Source: a virus
Length of the DNA: 64,000 bases
Virus record (IMG/VR): IMGVR_UViG_3300008262_000100
Location: 1 to 64,000 of that record
Reading direction: 5' to 3' (one strand)
In this document: positions 25,306-33,779 of the stretch, one piece after another
Numbering within the stretch: the first letter of the stretch is position 1
How the letters are laid out: every line of letters starts with the position of its first letter
The notes under the pieces: generated by a model
The model's database searches: none
What the model was told of the DNA's origin: nothing
What the model saw: only the letters and a program-made list of their open reading frames with translations
Position numbers and translations under genes: made by a program

Positions 25306-25745
25306 ACCGTTTGTTTTGCCTGTAGTTGTTCTTGTAGGCGTTGCCTTAGGATATTTGACCCGCCAACTCTAACATTAATAATACCGTTATAGTATTCGTC
25401 TGTTTCGAGTACACGACGTTCAAACTGTTCTCTTGCCTCTAGATAGGACATTTCTGCCTTGGATTTGCAAAGATAAAGTATTTCTCGTTGGAAGTTTTCC
25501 GGACCTAGTTCTGTGACGTCTGCCTGTAGTCTATCACTTGATCCCCAGTAGTCGCGCCAATCGCTTTCTACTGTAGATCTACGTTTAAGTTTTTTGCCTT
25601 TGAGTGGTGGTTTCGTGCGTTTAAACTGTGCTAGTTTTTTGCCTATGTATTTTTGTCCGGTTTTTAGATTTGTGATGAGATACACAAAGCCGATACAGCC
25701 TTCGGGTATTTCTTCAACTAAACGATTTTGATAGTGCCACGTCAT
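25302..25745 (-). CDS. GIY-YIG family nuclease-like protein, 147 aa
   Basis: Residues 19-37 show the GIY-YIG core in the form GFVYLITN, then KYIGKK, followed by a Lys/Arg-rich region and ESDWRDYWGSS. An acidic YLEAREQF near residue 100 could supply the catalytic Glu. The 147-aa length suits a single nuclease domain with no extra DNA-binding domain, unlike I-TevI-type homing enzymes. It ends the early recombination operon and lies beside the structured non-coding region. It resembles small proteins common in marine T4-like phages. It could act in DNA processing or host DNA breakdown, or be a homing-type enzyme; activity is unproven. Confidence 0.7.
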   Translation of the reverse strand: MTWHYQNRLVEEIPEGCIGFVYLITNLKTGQKYIGKKLAQFKRTKPPLKGKKLKRRSTVESDWRDYWGSSDRLQADVTELGPENFQREILYLCKSKAEMSYLEAREQFERRVLETDEYYNGIINVRVGGSNILRQRLQEQLQAKQTV

Positions 25746-25760
25746 GTAATATATACCTGA

Positions 25761-26018
25761 CTACTGAGCACCACCACCCTTCTTTTGAGCCTGTCTGCGA
25801 GCCTCTTTAGCTGCTAATTCTTTTTCTTTTTCCACTGACCAATCACGAATAACCACACGCCTACGTGAACATATTCGCCTAATTTCACTTAGGCTCTTAC
25901 GGAGACGTACAGCAGATGCTTTGGTCCCCTCGTTGATCCACTGTTGGTTTAGTTCAAAATAACGCCTAAACTCAGCTAGCAGCTCAGCATGTAGTTGTTC
26001 ATCTTGATTGGGTAGCAT
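25761..26018 (-). CDS. Small basic helical protein of unknown function, 85 aa
   Basis: A helical protein whose centre is strongly basic (AVRLRKSLSEIRRICSRRR) and whose end is Glu/Lys/Ala-rich with a Gly-Gly-Gly tail. Its start overlaps the end of the cytidylyltransferase gene by 20 bases. The basic helix could bind nucleic acid or another protein. I know no function. Confidence 0.6.
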   Translation of the reverse strand: MLPNQDEQLHAELLAEFRRYFELNQQWINEGTKASAVRLRKSLSEIRRICSRRRVVIRDWSVEKEKELAAKEARRQAQKKGGGAQ

Positions 26019-26445
26019 TTAATAATTTTTCCGCCTCTGTGTCTACAACCCGCTGTCTAAGCTCGGTAGTAGAAAATGTGTGTTGCCTTTTGTTAAAATA
26101 AAAATCTATGCCTTTGTTTAGACACTCTACCTTGCCAGTGAAGTGTCGATTTTCGTATTCCTCACCTAAAATCCTAATGTTTATAGGATATGCAAGAAAT
26201 ATGTCAACTAATTCTTTTTCTGTAGAGTAAGGTATTATTTCATCTACATACTTGCAGGCTTCAAGCTGCACATATCTTTCAAACATACTTTGTACAGGTT
26301 TGTTTTTAGTACTAGGGCGATCAATAGTGGGATCTGTTTGCAGTCCCACTATCAGTCGATCACAAACAGTTCGTGCTTCTTTGAGCATGATAATATGCCC
26401 TGCATGAAACAGATCAAATGTTGAACAGGTAAATCCTATGATCAT
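25999..26445 (-). CDS. Cytidylyltransferase-like nucleotidyltransferase (TagD/RfaE type)
   Basis: A 148-aa protein with the HxGH nucleotidyltransferase motif at residues 14-17 (STFDLFHAGH), the RYVQLE segment at 57-62 and the STTELR motif at 125-130 that matches the ISTTxxR signature. Length and motif order fit a single-domain glycerol-3-phosphate or sugar-phosphate cytidylyltransferase, which joins CTP and a phosphorylated alcohol to give a CDP-linked product. It is overlapped on both sides by neighbouring small genes in the gp46 operon. The substrate is unknown. It may modify a surface polymer or serve nucleotide-linked metabolism during infection. Confidence 0.8.
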   Translation of the reverse strand: MIIGFTCSTFDLFHAGHIIMLKEARTVCDRLIVGLQTDPTIDRPSTKNKPVQSMFERYVQLEACKYVDEIIPYSTEKELVDIFLAYPINIRILGEEYENRHFTGKVECLNKGIDFYFNKRQHTFSTTELRQRVVDTEAEKLLNATQSR

Positions 26446-26654
26446 TTTGTTTGACTCATGATAAACTCAGCGTGGTCTCCGTTGATCGGAGCACCTTGAT
26501 AAACTAGATGATCGTGCATGGCCATCATAGCATTGGCAAACCAAGCTAGCATAATATCATCCTCAATATTACAATGGGGGTGAGTTTCTCTAAAGAAGTT
26601 AGTCCACGCCTGAGCATCAGGATTTGAATGTATGGTCATGTCATAGTTGTTCAT
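26442..26654 (-). CDS. Small conserved protein downstream of gp46, 70 aa
   Basis: It begins MNNYDMTIHSNPDAQAW and carries a WFANAMMAMHD helix. Its ATG overlaps the gp46 stop, and its own end overlaps the cytidylyltransferase start, so all three are translationally coupled. It resembles small proteins found beside recombination genes in marine T4-like phages. No domain or function is known to me. Confidence 0.65.
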   Translation of the reverse strand: MNNYDMTIHSNPDAQAWTNFFRETHPHCNIEDDIMLAWFANAMMAMHDHLVYQGAPINGDHAEFIMSQTK

Positions 26655-28429
26655 TCTGTAACCTCTAAATCTGTAGCATACGATGTAAAGCCGTTTTCTT
26701 TGATAACTTTCAGCACATTGTTCACGCGACCAATTAGTTCGTCTTTGTGTGAAATTAAGTAGATGTTCTTCTTGCGCTCTCGACTCATCTTCTTAAGAAC
26801 ACTTAGCGCACTTTCAACACCTGACGCATCTAATCCGTTGTCAATTAGTTCGTCTACAAACAATAGATTAATGTTTTGATATAGACTTTCCCAAACATCA
26901 CGGAACGCCCAGGACAAGCCTAAGATCAAGCGATTACGCTCTCCCCTACTTAGATTATCAAAGTCTATGTCTTGACCTAGCTGTGTAATCTCAACATTAA
27001 GATCGTTTTGGAACGTAACACTATGCGGTAAGCCCATGCGATCCAGGTAATAAGTTAGTCTATTGTTTAGATAGGCTAGATTTTGATCAATGATCTTTTT
27101 GCGTATAAAGCTGTCTTTACTGGTCAATAACTTGAGTAAGAACTCCTGATGTTCTTTAAGTGTAGACAGCTCGTTGACAGCATCCCAAGTAATTTCCTGT
27201 AGGGCAGTATTGGTTAATTCGTCAATCTGCTCTTGATAAGGGTCAGTTTCTCCGGCTCTTATAGCCAGCTGTTGTTCAAGAGTTTTGAGATTATTTTGGT
27301 GTTTTAACGCCTCTTCTACTGTGTCGTAGTAAGTGTTTGGCCTACCATTGATCTCGCCAATGCCGTCAATTTCTGTTCGGATTTTATCTAAATCCCCAGT
27401 AACCTTAGCTAGATATTTTTTTGCTTCATCTAGGTTTCCCTGCGCTGTAGACGTCATTTCGCCGTGTTTATGGTCATGCAACTCCTGTTCACAAGCATGG
27501 CACCGCTTATTCGCTAACTTCATAAGCTCGCTGTCGTACTTCGTGACGCTTCGCTCTGCTTGCGCTATCGCGCTTTCTAACGTAGCACGTTCCTTATTCA
27601 AGGACCGCAGTCTTGCAGACTGTTCGTTGTAGATTTTTAGCGCGGCATGCGTTGCAATTTCTGCTTCAATGTCTACATTTTCAAGCTCGATAATTGCCCT
27701 AGCAATTTTTTCAAGATCAACTTCTTTTTGCTTGTTCCAAACGGTTTGTTTGGTAATTAAACTGTCGATGCTTTTTTGTATGCTTTCATTTGATCGTTTT
27801 GTTGCTTCAATTTTAGCTGTTTCTTGAGCAATATCTTCTTTGGTTTGTCTAATAAACTCTTTTAGTTTTTCTGATTTTTCACTGAGTATAGTAATACCTA
27901 ATAGCTGTTCGATAATTGCTCTTTGATCGTTTGCTTTCATAGAAAGAAACGGTTCGGTGTAAGTGTTTAACGCTACTACATGTTTAAACATATCGTGACT
28001 CATACCTAGCAATTCGTCTAGGTCTTTTTGTGTTTCACGCATATCGCCCTGGGCGTCGTCTGTTTCTTCAGATTCTTGTTCAATATCGTTTACATAAAAC
28101 TGTAGTATGTTAGGTTTACGTCCTCGCTCAATACGATAAGTTTGGCTATCTTTCTCAAACGAAAGTGTAACTAACATATTTTTATTATTAATCTTGTTGA
28201 TTAAGTTATCTTTTTTAATGTTAGTTAATGCTGTACCAAATAATGCATAGCTAAGGGCATTTACAATAGTAGTTTTACCAGTACCGTTACGACTACCGCT
28301 GTCGTCGCCCCCCATGTCTAAATTTTCTCCGAGAACAAGGGTAAGATGTGTTTTTTCAAAATCTACAGCTTGGGTTTGATTACCCACGCTCATAAAGTTT
28401 TTGACTGTAAGTTCTTTTATTTTTATCAT
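26651..28429 (-). CDS. 46: Recombination endonuclease subunit gp46 (Rad50-like ATPase)
   Basis: A 592-aa SMC/Rad50-type ATPase. The Walker A motif is at residues about 47-53 (RNGTGKT). A long coiled coil has the zinc hook CHACE near residue 310. The ABC signature is DNLSRGERNRLILGLSW near residue 490, followed by Walker B (LLFVDELIDNGLD). All elements are intact. It works with gp47 as the exonuclease complex that resects DNA ends for the recombination-dependent replication of T4-type phages. Its start overlaps the end of the damaged gp47 gene by 4 bases. Confidence 0.95.
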   Translation of the reverse strand: MIKIKELTVKNFMSVGNQTQAVDFEKTHLTLVLGENLDMGGDDSGSRNGTGKTTIVNALSYALFGTALTNIKKDNLINKINNKNMLVTLSFEKDSQTYRIERGRKPNILQFYVNDIEQESEETDDAQGDMRETQKDLDELLGMSHDMFKHVVALNTYTEPFLSMKANDQRAIIEQLLGITILSEKSEKLKEFIRQTKEDIAQETAKIEATKRSNESIQKSIDSLITKQTVWNKQKEVDLEKIARAIIELENVDIEAEIATHAALKIYNEQSARLRSLNKERATLESAIAQAERSVTKYDSELMKLANKRCHACEQELHDHKHGEMTSTAQGNLDEAKKYLAKVTGDLDKIRTEIDGIGEINGRPNTYYDTVEEALKHQNNLKTLEQQLAIRAGETDPYQEQIDELTNTALQEITWDAVNELSTLKEHQEFLLKLLTSKDSFIRKKIIDQNLAYLNNRLTYYLDRMGLPHSVTFQNDLNVEITQLGQDIDFDNLSRGERNRLILGLSWAFRDVWESLYQNINLLFVDELIDNGLDASGVESALSVLKKMSRERKKNIYLISHKDELIGRVNNVLKVIKENGFTSYATDLEVTE

Positions 28430-29377
28430 AGGCTGTTATAAATCGCCAGTAGCGTATTTTTATTATACGTGTCGCTTTCAATATTCACAAGCTGACTGGA
28501 CACAATTTGATCAACACTTTCAAAAGATTGGATGTCAATGTTAGTATCAATTTCAGCAGCTTTCTTTTCTGCAATTAACGTAAGCTCTCGAATCTCGTAC
28601 TGAGACATAAAGTTTTCTTTGATGAAACTAGCTTCTTCGTAGGTAATATCGATATCTAAAGTTACTCGAAGATGTTGTTTTGGTAAAATAAGAGAATCAG
28701 CTTCATCAATTAACCTACTCAGATTAACGGTGCGGAAAGTTGGTTGCCCTGGCCAGCTATGGTATTCGGGCTTACCGCCCCACTCTAAAATCATCATGCC
28801 GCGTTCGTCATCCCACGCATCTGCATAGTTGTGTGGAAATGCATTGCCAATATAAATCATATTGCTTTTTTGCTGACGCTTGTGAAAATGTCCACTAAAA
28901 CCTAACTCGTAATTTTTAAAACTATCTAAGTTAATTTCTCCATGGTCCGGCATTTGTACCATAGCGTTCATAAAGAAGTTAGGCAATTCAAAGTGTCCAA
29001 AGATGTACTTGCCACCTTTTTTGCCCACAGTCTTCCATTCGTCTCCTACAAGCCATGGACACATAGTTACATCACCAACAGTCATTGGTTTATGTACAAT
29101 AGTAATACCGGGGATGTACTTGCCAAACTCTACAGAGTGGATATCACGCTTATCTTTATAGTAAAGATCATGATTACCACATAGTAGTGATATTAAGACT
29201 ATTGCGGTTGTGATGCCAGTCGCCCATAAAAATACCTGTGTCACAGCCTTCCTCCTTAGCTTTTGCAATATACCAATCTACAAAGTCTTCACAGTCTTGA
29301 TTATGCACTTGACTGTTAGACTTTAGCCCAAAGTGGATGTCTGTAAAACAGGCAACCTTTTTAAACAAATTACTCAT
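28426..29377 (-). pseudogene. 47: gp47-like Mre11 nuclease split by an internal deletion and frameshift
   Basis: The N-terminal 67-codon frame (29174-29377) has CFTDIHFG and GDWHHNR, the first two phosphoesterase motifs, then stops. The rest continues in another frame (homology from about 29178 down to 28426) with GNHDLYYKDKRD, GHFEL and GHFHKR, the later motifs. In T4 gp47 about 31 residues separate GDxxD from GNHD; here about 10 remain. A deletion of roughly 60-65 bases (3n+2) is therefore implied at about 29179. The C-terminal half has no good start codon near the junction. A real mutation, population variant or assembly error are all possible. gp46 next to it is intact. Confidence 0.8.
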
Positions 29378-30200
29378 GTGTGTCCTCGTTGTGACGTTTT
29401 AGTGCAGCTTCGTGCTCGCCTTGCCCTGTACGTGAATAGCTTGGATTCATGCCGTTCATTTCTAAGATATCGTCTCTAATGTTTTGATTACGTTTCTCAA
29501 TGTTGATAACTCTAACGAATGAATTAGTAACAGCAGCAGTAAAGTAAGCAAAAGGATTATCTGATTTACTTTCATCAAATTGTAGTCCTATTTGTGTTAG
29601 TTGAAGAATAGCTTGGCCCTTCATTTCATCATTATAGGTGTAGCCTCGAACGTTGCCCCTAGTAGCGTACCTCTCACAAAGTTTAATCATCATCCGGGCA
29701 AGTGTTGGGCTAATTTGTCCAGCATCTTTATCAAACTTTCCTTTTTCTAAGTCCCCACGCCAATGACTTTTACCAACACAAATTAGTTCGTCTTCTTCAT
29801 TAAATTTCCAATGTTGGAACGGTGGAAAGTTAACTTTATCTCGTCCATCAGCCGCACTTTTTGGATTTTTTTTGCGAGTAGTGTTTACAGGTATATGATC
29901 ATATGTCATAATTCTAAAAACAATATCGGTCTTTGCTATCTTTTTATAATCAACTTCGCAATCTGCTTGTTTAACTTTTTCACCGGCAGCTTTGCGTTTA
30001 GCATATTCTTCGTCGCCCATTCGTTTTGCACGATTTCTTTTGGCTTCTGCTACAGTACGTATGTTAATTTTTTCAACATTTGGTAAAATAATGTCGTACT
30101 GATGGTATTCTGGCTTGGTAAAAATACAATATGAACTTTTGCTTCTATGTATTTCAGCTAGCATATCCTTATTATTAAGGTAATTCGTTTTAGTTGTCAT
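29370..30200 (-). CDS. 55: Sigma factor for late transcription gp55
   Basis: A 276-aa protein, larger than T4 gp55 (185 aa). The C-terminal part around residues 170-245 carries a sigma-2-like segment resembling gp55: LCERYATRGNVRGYTYNDE, then ADNPF-type FAYFTAAVTNSFVRVINIEKR. The N-terminal 150 residues are an extra basic region (RAKRMGDEEYAKRKAAGEK) not in T4. It directs host RNA polymerase to NATAAATA boxes. It is transcribed from a good sigma-70 promoter and its end overlaps the gp47 start by 8 bases, so late sigma and recombination genes are made together before late structural genes. Confidence 0.88.
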   Translation of the reverse strand: MTTKTNYLNNKDMLAEIHRSKSSYCIFTKPEYHQYDIILPNVEKINIRTVAEAKRNRAKRMGDEEYAKRKAAGEKVKQADCEVDYKKIAKTDIVFRIMTYDHIPVNTTRKKNPKSAADGRDKVNFPPFQHWKFNEEDELICVGKSHWRGDLEKGKFDKDAGQISPTLARMMIKLCERYATRGNVRGYTYNDEMKGQAILQLTQIGLQFDESKSDNPFAYFTAAVTNSFVRVINIEKRNQNIRDDILEMNGMNPSYSRTGQGEHEAALKRHNEDTHE

Positions 30201-30223
30201 TAATCACATCTCCGGATAATAAT

Positions 30224-30252
30224 ATTATAATATACGCACATTAAAAAGTCAA
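30224..30252 (-). promoter_or_regulatory. Host sigma-70 type promoter for gp55-gp47-gp46 operon
   Basis: TTGACT at 30247-30252 and TATAAT at 30224-30229 are separated by 17 bases on the minus strand, near the sigma-70 consensus. The gp55 start codon follows about 24 bases after the -10 box. It would work before gp55 is available. It overlaps the rightward late box at 30252-30259. Confidence 0.75.
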
Positions 30253-30259
30253 ATAAATA
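30252..30259 (+). promoter_or_regulatory. Late promoter box AATAAATA for the baseplate operon
   Basis: AATAAATA on the plus strand, 22 bases upstream of the first baseplate gene start. Its first base is shared with the -35 box of the divergent early promoter. Confidence 0.55.
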
Positions 30260-30281
30260 TATTACCAAAAGGAAAAAACAT

Positions 30282-31214
30282 ATGGCACTATTTGACAACG
30301 GCCCTGGTCTAGCAACTCAGGTTTCAGTAGCAACAAACGCTGCATCATCAATAATGAATCTTGCTCAAGGCGCAGCTGCTTTTAAAACAGCAGCCCGGGC
30401 AGGAAATTTACAATCTCTAGTTAGCGGATCAGCTGATGTACTAAGTGCTGTTGCTATGTTTTCTAACATAGTAAATCCAAACGATTGGAGAGTTTCGTTA
30501 AGTATTCCAAATTGGATTAGCTTTATACAAAGCCCAGTGTTAAAGCCATTGAAAGATGCTGGCGCAATGGTATTTCCTTACACTCCTGAAGTTACGTTAG
30601 CTAGCAATGCAAAGTATTCCCCAATTGCTACCACGCATAATAATTATCCGTTCCAAGCCTACGAAGGAAGTAATCCCGGAACAATAACAATTACAGCACC
30701 GTTCTACGTTGAAGACCAAGAGCAAGCATTGTATTGGATAGCCGCTTTACATTATTTCCGTAGTGTGACAAAAATGTTTGCTGGAACAGATATTAAGGCA
30801 GGTAATCCTCCGCCCATTGTTATGCTAAACGGTTACGGAAGTTATGTTTTTAAAAATATACCAGTGGCTGTTACACAATTTCAAACTACTTTGCCTAAAG
30901 ATTGTGATTACATCAGTTGTAATACTGTTGGAAGTGCTTTAGGCGCCGTTGCTGGTATTTTTGAAGCAGGTGAAGATGTACTCAATGCATTTGGTCTAAC
31001 AGCACCCGGCCTAGGTGGTTTAGGGTCGCTGACAGCAACTATAGGAAGTTTAGGTGTCGGGGGTTCTACATCAGCAGGCAAGGCATTTGTCCCAACTAAA
31101 AGTACTTTTACTGTTACATTGCAACCAATGTACAGTAGAACATCAGTAAGAAGATTTAGCCTTGAACGATTTGTTACTGGTGGCTATGTTTCAAACCCAT
31201 TTGGATATGTATAA
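30282..31214 (+). CDS. Baseplate tail-tube cap/initiator protein (gp48/gp54-like)
   Basis: A 310-aa protein with a helical Ala-rich N-terminus and a central beta-rich core (WRVSLSIPNWISF, MVFPYTPEVTL, GTITITAPFYVED). A Gly-rich C-terminal insert follows near residues 240-270, then FTVTLQPMYSR and an RFSLERFVTGGY end. The pattern is that of tail-tube initiator proteins of T4-like phages. T4 gp54 is 320 aa and gp48 is 364 aa. It starts the rightward baseplate operon and overlaps the next gene by one base. Whether it matches gp48 or gp54, or replaces both, cannot be decided by eye. Confidence 0.7.
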   Translation: MALFDNGPGLATQVSVATNAASSIMNLAQGAAAFKTAARAGNLQSLVSGSADVLSAVAMFSNIVNPNDWRVSLSIPNWISFIQSPVLKPLKDAGAMVFPYTPEVTLASNAKYSPIATTHNNYPFQAYEGSNPGTITITAPFYVEDQEQALYWIAALHYFRSVTKMFAGTDIKAGNPPPIVMLNGYGSYVFKNIPVAVTQFQTTLPKDCDYISCNTVGSALGAVAGIFEAGEDVLNAFGLTAPGLGGLGSLTATIGSLGVGGSTSAGKAFVPTKSTFTVTLQPMYSRTSVRRFSLERFVTGGYVSNPFGYV

Positions 31215-31516
31215 TGAAAGCTAATTACAATAACAGTAGTCCTTGGTATACTACTCAGATAAGACAAGATTATCTTGACATACTAGCAATTCGTCCGGTA
31301 AGTGCTGAACCAGATGACTATCTATATACAATTGAATCTCAATACCAGTACAGACCAGACTTGTTAGCCTACGACTTGTATCAAGATCCTGCCCTATGGT
31401 GGGTGTTTACTCAACGGAATCTCGATGTTCTCCAAGATCCAATTTTAGATTTTAAGACAGGGACACAAATTTATGTTCCAAAACCGGCAAGTTTAAAAAA
31501 TATACTAGGAATATAA
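31214..31516 (+). CDS. 53: Baseplate wedge protein gp53
   Basis: A 100-aa protein starting MKANYNNSSPWYTT, with RPDLLAYDLYQDPALWW in the middle and a LysM-like end (TQIYVPKPASLKNIL). The family is gp53, which joins neighbouring baseplate wedges; T4 gp53 is about twice as long (196 aa), while short forms are usual in marine relatives. It overlaps its neighbours by a base at each end, indicating tight coupling between the tube initiator and the hub protein. Confidence 0.8.
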   Translation: MKANYNNSSPWYTTQIRQDYLDILAIRPVSAEPDDYLYTIESQYQYRPDLLAYDLYQDPALWWVFTQRNLDVLQDPILDFKTGTQIYVPKPASLKNILGI

Positions 31517-33768
31517 TGTCAGAAAACGGAGCAACATCAGCATCACAAGCAGCGAATGCTGTAAATTTTGTACAAACTGGTTCAGCGGCCCTCGGCGGAA
31601 TAGTTGATGCATTTACAGGTTCATTTAATGCAGCCAGCGCAGCAATTGGAAACATATTTACTTCGTTGGGATCGGGAGTACAGCCTTCGGGCTTTACTTT
31701 GCCCTTGAATAATCCTTTGCATAGTTATGCATCTTACAGTTATGTTATTAGCCTGTATTGTTTAGACACAGAAGAGCATAATTTTCCTGATACTAGTTAC
31801 ATTGCTGGAAAATTTAAAACTCCAGCGATATTAAAAACAGCCAGCTCAGATCCAAATAACAGAATAAAAACATCAGCTGGAAAATACGATTTTCATATTG
31901 ACAATCTAGTTCTTAACGGTTACTATGGATTTGAAAAAGGTACAGGCCTAACTAACACAATGAATTTTGAGTTCACGGTTATTGAACCTTATAGCATGGG
32001 CCAGTTTATGATTGCAGTCCAACAGGCTGCTTACCAAGCAGGATATAAAAATTTCAACGGCGCTCCTTATCTGTTAGTAATTGAATTCTTTGGCATGGAC
32101 CAAGCAGGCATTCCTAAAAAAGTACCTAAGACAACAAAGTATTTGCCTTTTAATTTTAATAACATGAGTATGAAAGTAAATGGTGCAGGCAGCATTTATA
32201 CTTGTACTACGATTCCAACAAATGCATCGTCTACAACAGATGCTGTTAGACTTACTAAATCAGATCATACAATAAAAGGCAAAACAGTTCAAGAACTACT
32301 CCAATCAGGACCACATAGTCTACAAGCAGCTCTAAATAAAAAACAACAAGAACTTAAAACAGAAGGAAAAGTTGCTGTACCTGATGAGTATGTTATTATT
32401 TTTCCTACTAGTTTAGCATCGTCGCCTGCTGCAGGAGCCGACGATCAAGCAGGTTCTGCTTTATCTTCAACCGGAAAAGTTACGGGTGCAACAGATGATG
32501 TGCCTAATTCAATAAATGATCCTCAACTATTTTCTAAATTAGGAATTAGCAGAAGTCAAATTAATAAAACTTTAGTTCAAGCAGATGGTGATTGCAATGC
32601 TATAGGCAAAGCCCCAATGGGACACGACGCCTCAAGAGCTAAACGCCCGTCGATGGCAAACGATGACCAAACTTTTAATGCAAATTCAGGCACACCAGAC
32701 AAAAGCCAAATTAAAACTACACCAGAACTTGTTGATTATACTTTTAGAAATGGCAGCGATGTATTAAAAATTATTAATGAAGTTATTGTAAAAAGCGGTT
32801 ACGCTCAAATTGCGCTTGATAAAGATCAAGTTGATAGCAACGGCATGCGCCCAATGTGGAGAGTGGATGTACAAACTTTTGGAATTAAAACAGAAGCAAA
32901 TATGAAACAAACTGGAGATTATCCTAAGTTACACGTTTATCGAGTTGTACCTTATAGAATGCACTCTAGTAAGTTGCTTCTTCCTGGAGCCGGTGCCCCT
33001 AATACAGAAACGTTAAAGACTCAAGCGGTAAAAGTCTATAATTACATCTACACTGGCAACAACAGAGATATTATAAAGTTTGATTTTGAAATTGCAAATG
33101 CTTTTTATGCGTTATTTGCAGTTAGTGATATTACAATTGGTGATGAGAGAGATAGAGAAAATAGAAATTCTGCTGGTAATGTTCCTGAAGATGTTGCTCT
33201 TAAAAATCCGCAAGGTGGCCCTAATCCGGGATTAGGATTTTTACCAAGAATGGCTAAGTTTGTTGGTATACAGTCAACCCTTGACGCTCAAGGAGGATCA
33301 ATAGGTGATACTCAAGCTACTAGAGCAATGAAACTTTTTCTTGATGCACTAAAAGCAGATACAGACATGTTAAACATTACAATGGAAATAGTTGGAGATC
33401 CTTACTATATTGCCAACAGCGGCCTAGGAAACTATTCTGCATCTCCGTCAACAAATATTAATATTCATGCAGACGGCAGCATTAGTTACCAAAACGGTGA
33501 AGTTGATATTGTAATTTATTTTAGAAGCCCTGTTGACATAAATCAAACTACTGGATTGTATGATTTTACAAGAAACACTAACCTATCAACTATGTTTAGT
33601 GGTCTATATAAACTAACAAGCATTACAAGTTCTTTTAAAGCAGGAAAATTTACACAAACACTTCAAGGATACCGTCGCCCAGGACAAGAAATAACAGATT
33701 CTAAATCAAAAGATAATCTGTTATCATCACAAGTGGAAAAACAAAAACCTGCTGAAGCAGCTGGTTAA
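31516..33768 (+). CDS. Large baseplate hub protein in the gp27 position, 750 aa
   Basis: The N-terminus is Ala/Gly-rich. Residues 60-240 form a beta-rich core (SYVISLYCLDTEEH, NLVLNGYYGFEKGTG, EFTVIEPYSMGQFM). The region around 240-400 is less ordered. Residues about 400-730 resume a compact domain (FRNGSDVLKIINEVIVKSGYA, then MWRVDVQTFGI and an ILITSITSSFKAG-like end). It lies immediately upstream of gp5, where T4 places gp27-type hub function. It is nearly twice the length of T4 gp27 (391 aa). A hub/tube-fold role is inferred from position and beta architecture, not from a diagnostic motif. Confidence 0.55.
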   Translation: MSENGATSASQAANAVNFVQTGSAALGGIVDAFTGSFNAASAAIGNIFTSLGSGVQPSGFTLPLNNPLHSYASYSYVISLYCLDTEEHNFPDTSYIAGKFKTPAILKTASSDPNNRIKTSAGKYDFHIDNLVLNGYYGFEKGTGLTNTMNFEFTVIEPYSMGQFMIAVQQAAYQAGYKNFNGAPYLLVIEFFGMDQAGIPKKVPKTTKYLPFNFNNMSMKVNGAGSIYTCTTIPTNASSTTDAVRLTKSDHTIKGKTVQELLQSGPHSLQAALNKKQQELKTEGKVAVPDEYVIIFPTSLASSPAAGADDQAGSALSSTGKVTGATDDVPNSINDPQLFSKLGISRSQINKTLVQADGDCNAIGKAPMGHDASRAKRPSMANDDQTFNANSGTPDKSQIKTTPELVDYTFRNGSDVLKIINEVIVKSGYAQIALDKDQVDSNGMRPMWRVDVQTFGIKTEANMKQTGDYPKLHVYRVVPYRMHSSKLLLPGAGAPNTETLKTQAVKVYNYIYTGNNRDIIKFDFEIANAFYALFAVSDITIGDERDRENRNSAGNVPEDVALKNPQGGPNPGLGFLPRMAKFVGIQSTLDAQGGSIGDTQATRAMKLFLDALKADTDMLNITMEIVGDPYYIANSGLGNYSASPSTNINIHADGSISYQNGEVDIVIYFRSPVDINQTTGLYDFTRNTNLSTMFSGLYKLTSITSSFKAGKFTQTLQGYRRPGQEITDSKSKDNLLSSQVEKQKPAEAAG

Positions 33769-33779
33769 CAAGGGAAGCT

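Noticed and set aside
28426-29268. Separate gene with an N-terminal membrane helix for the gp47 C-terminal half
   Set aside because: The hydrophobic start of this frame is the out-of-frame reading of the gp47 N-terminal coding sequence. Real homology begins only at GNHD.
29174-29377. Programmed ribosome bypass, as in T4 gene 60, to explain split gp47
   Set aside because: A bypass requires extra untranslated bases between the halves. Here about 20 residues of conserved sequence are missing, so deletion fits and bypass does not.
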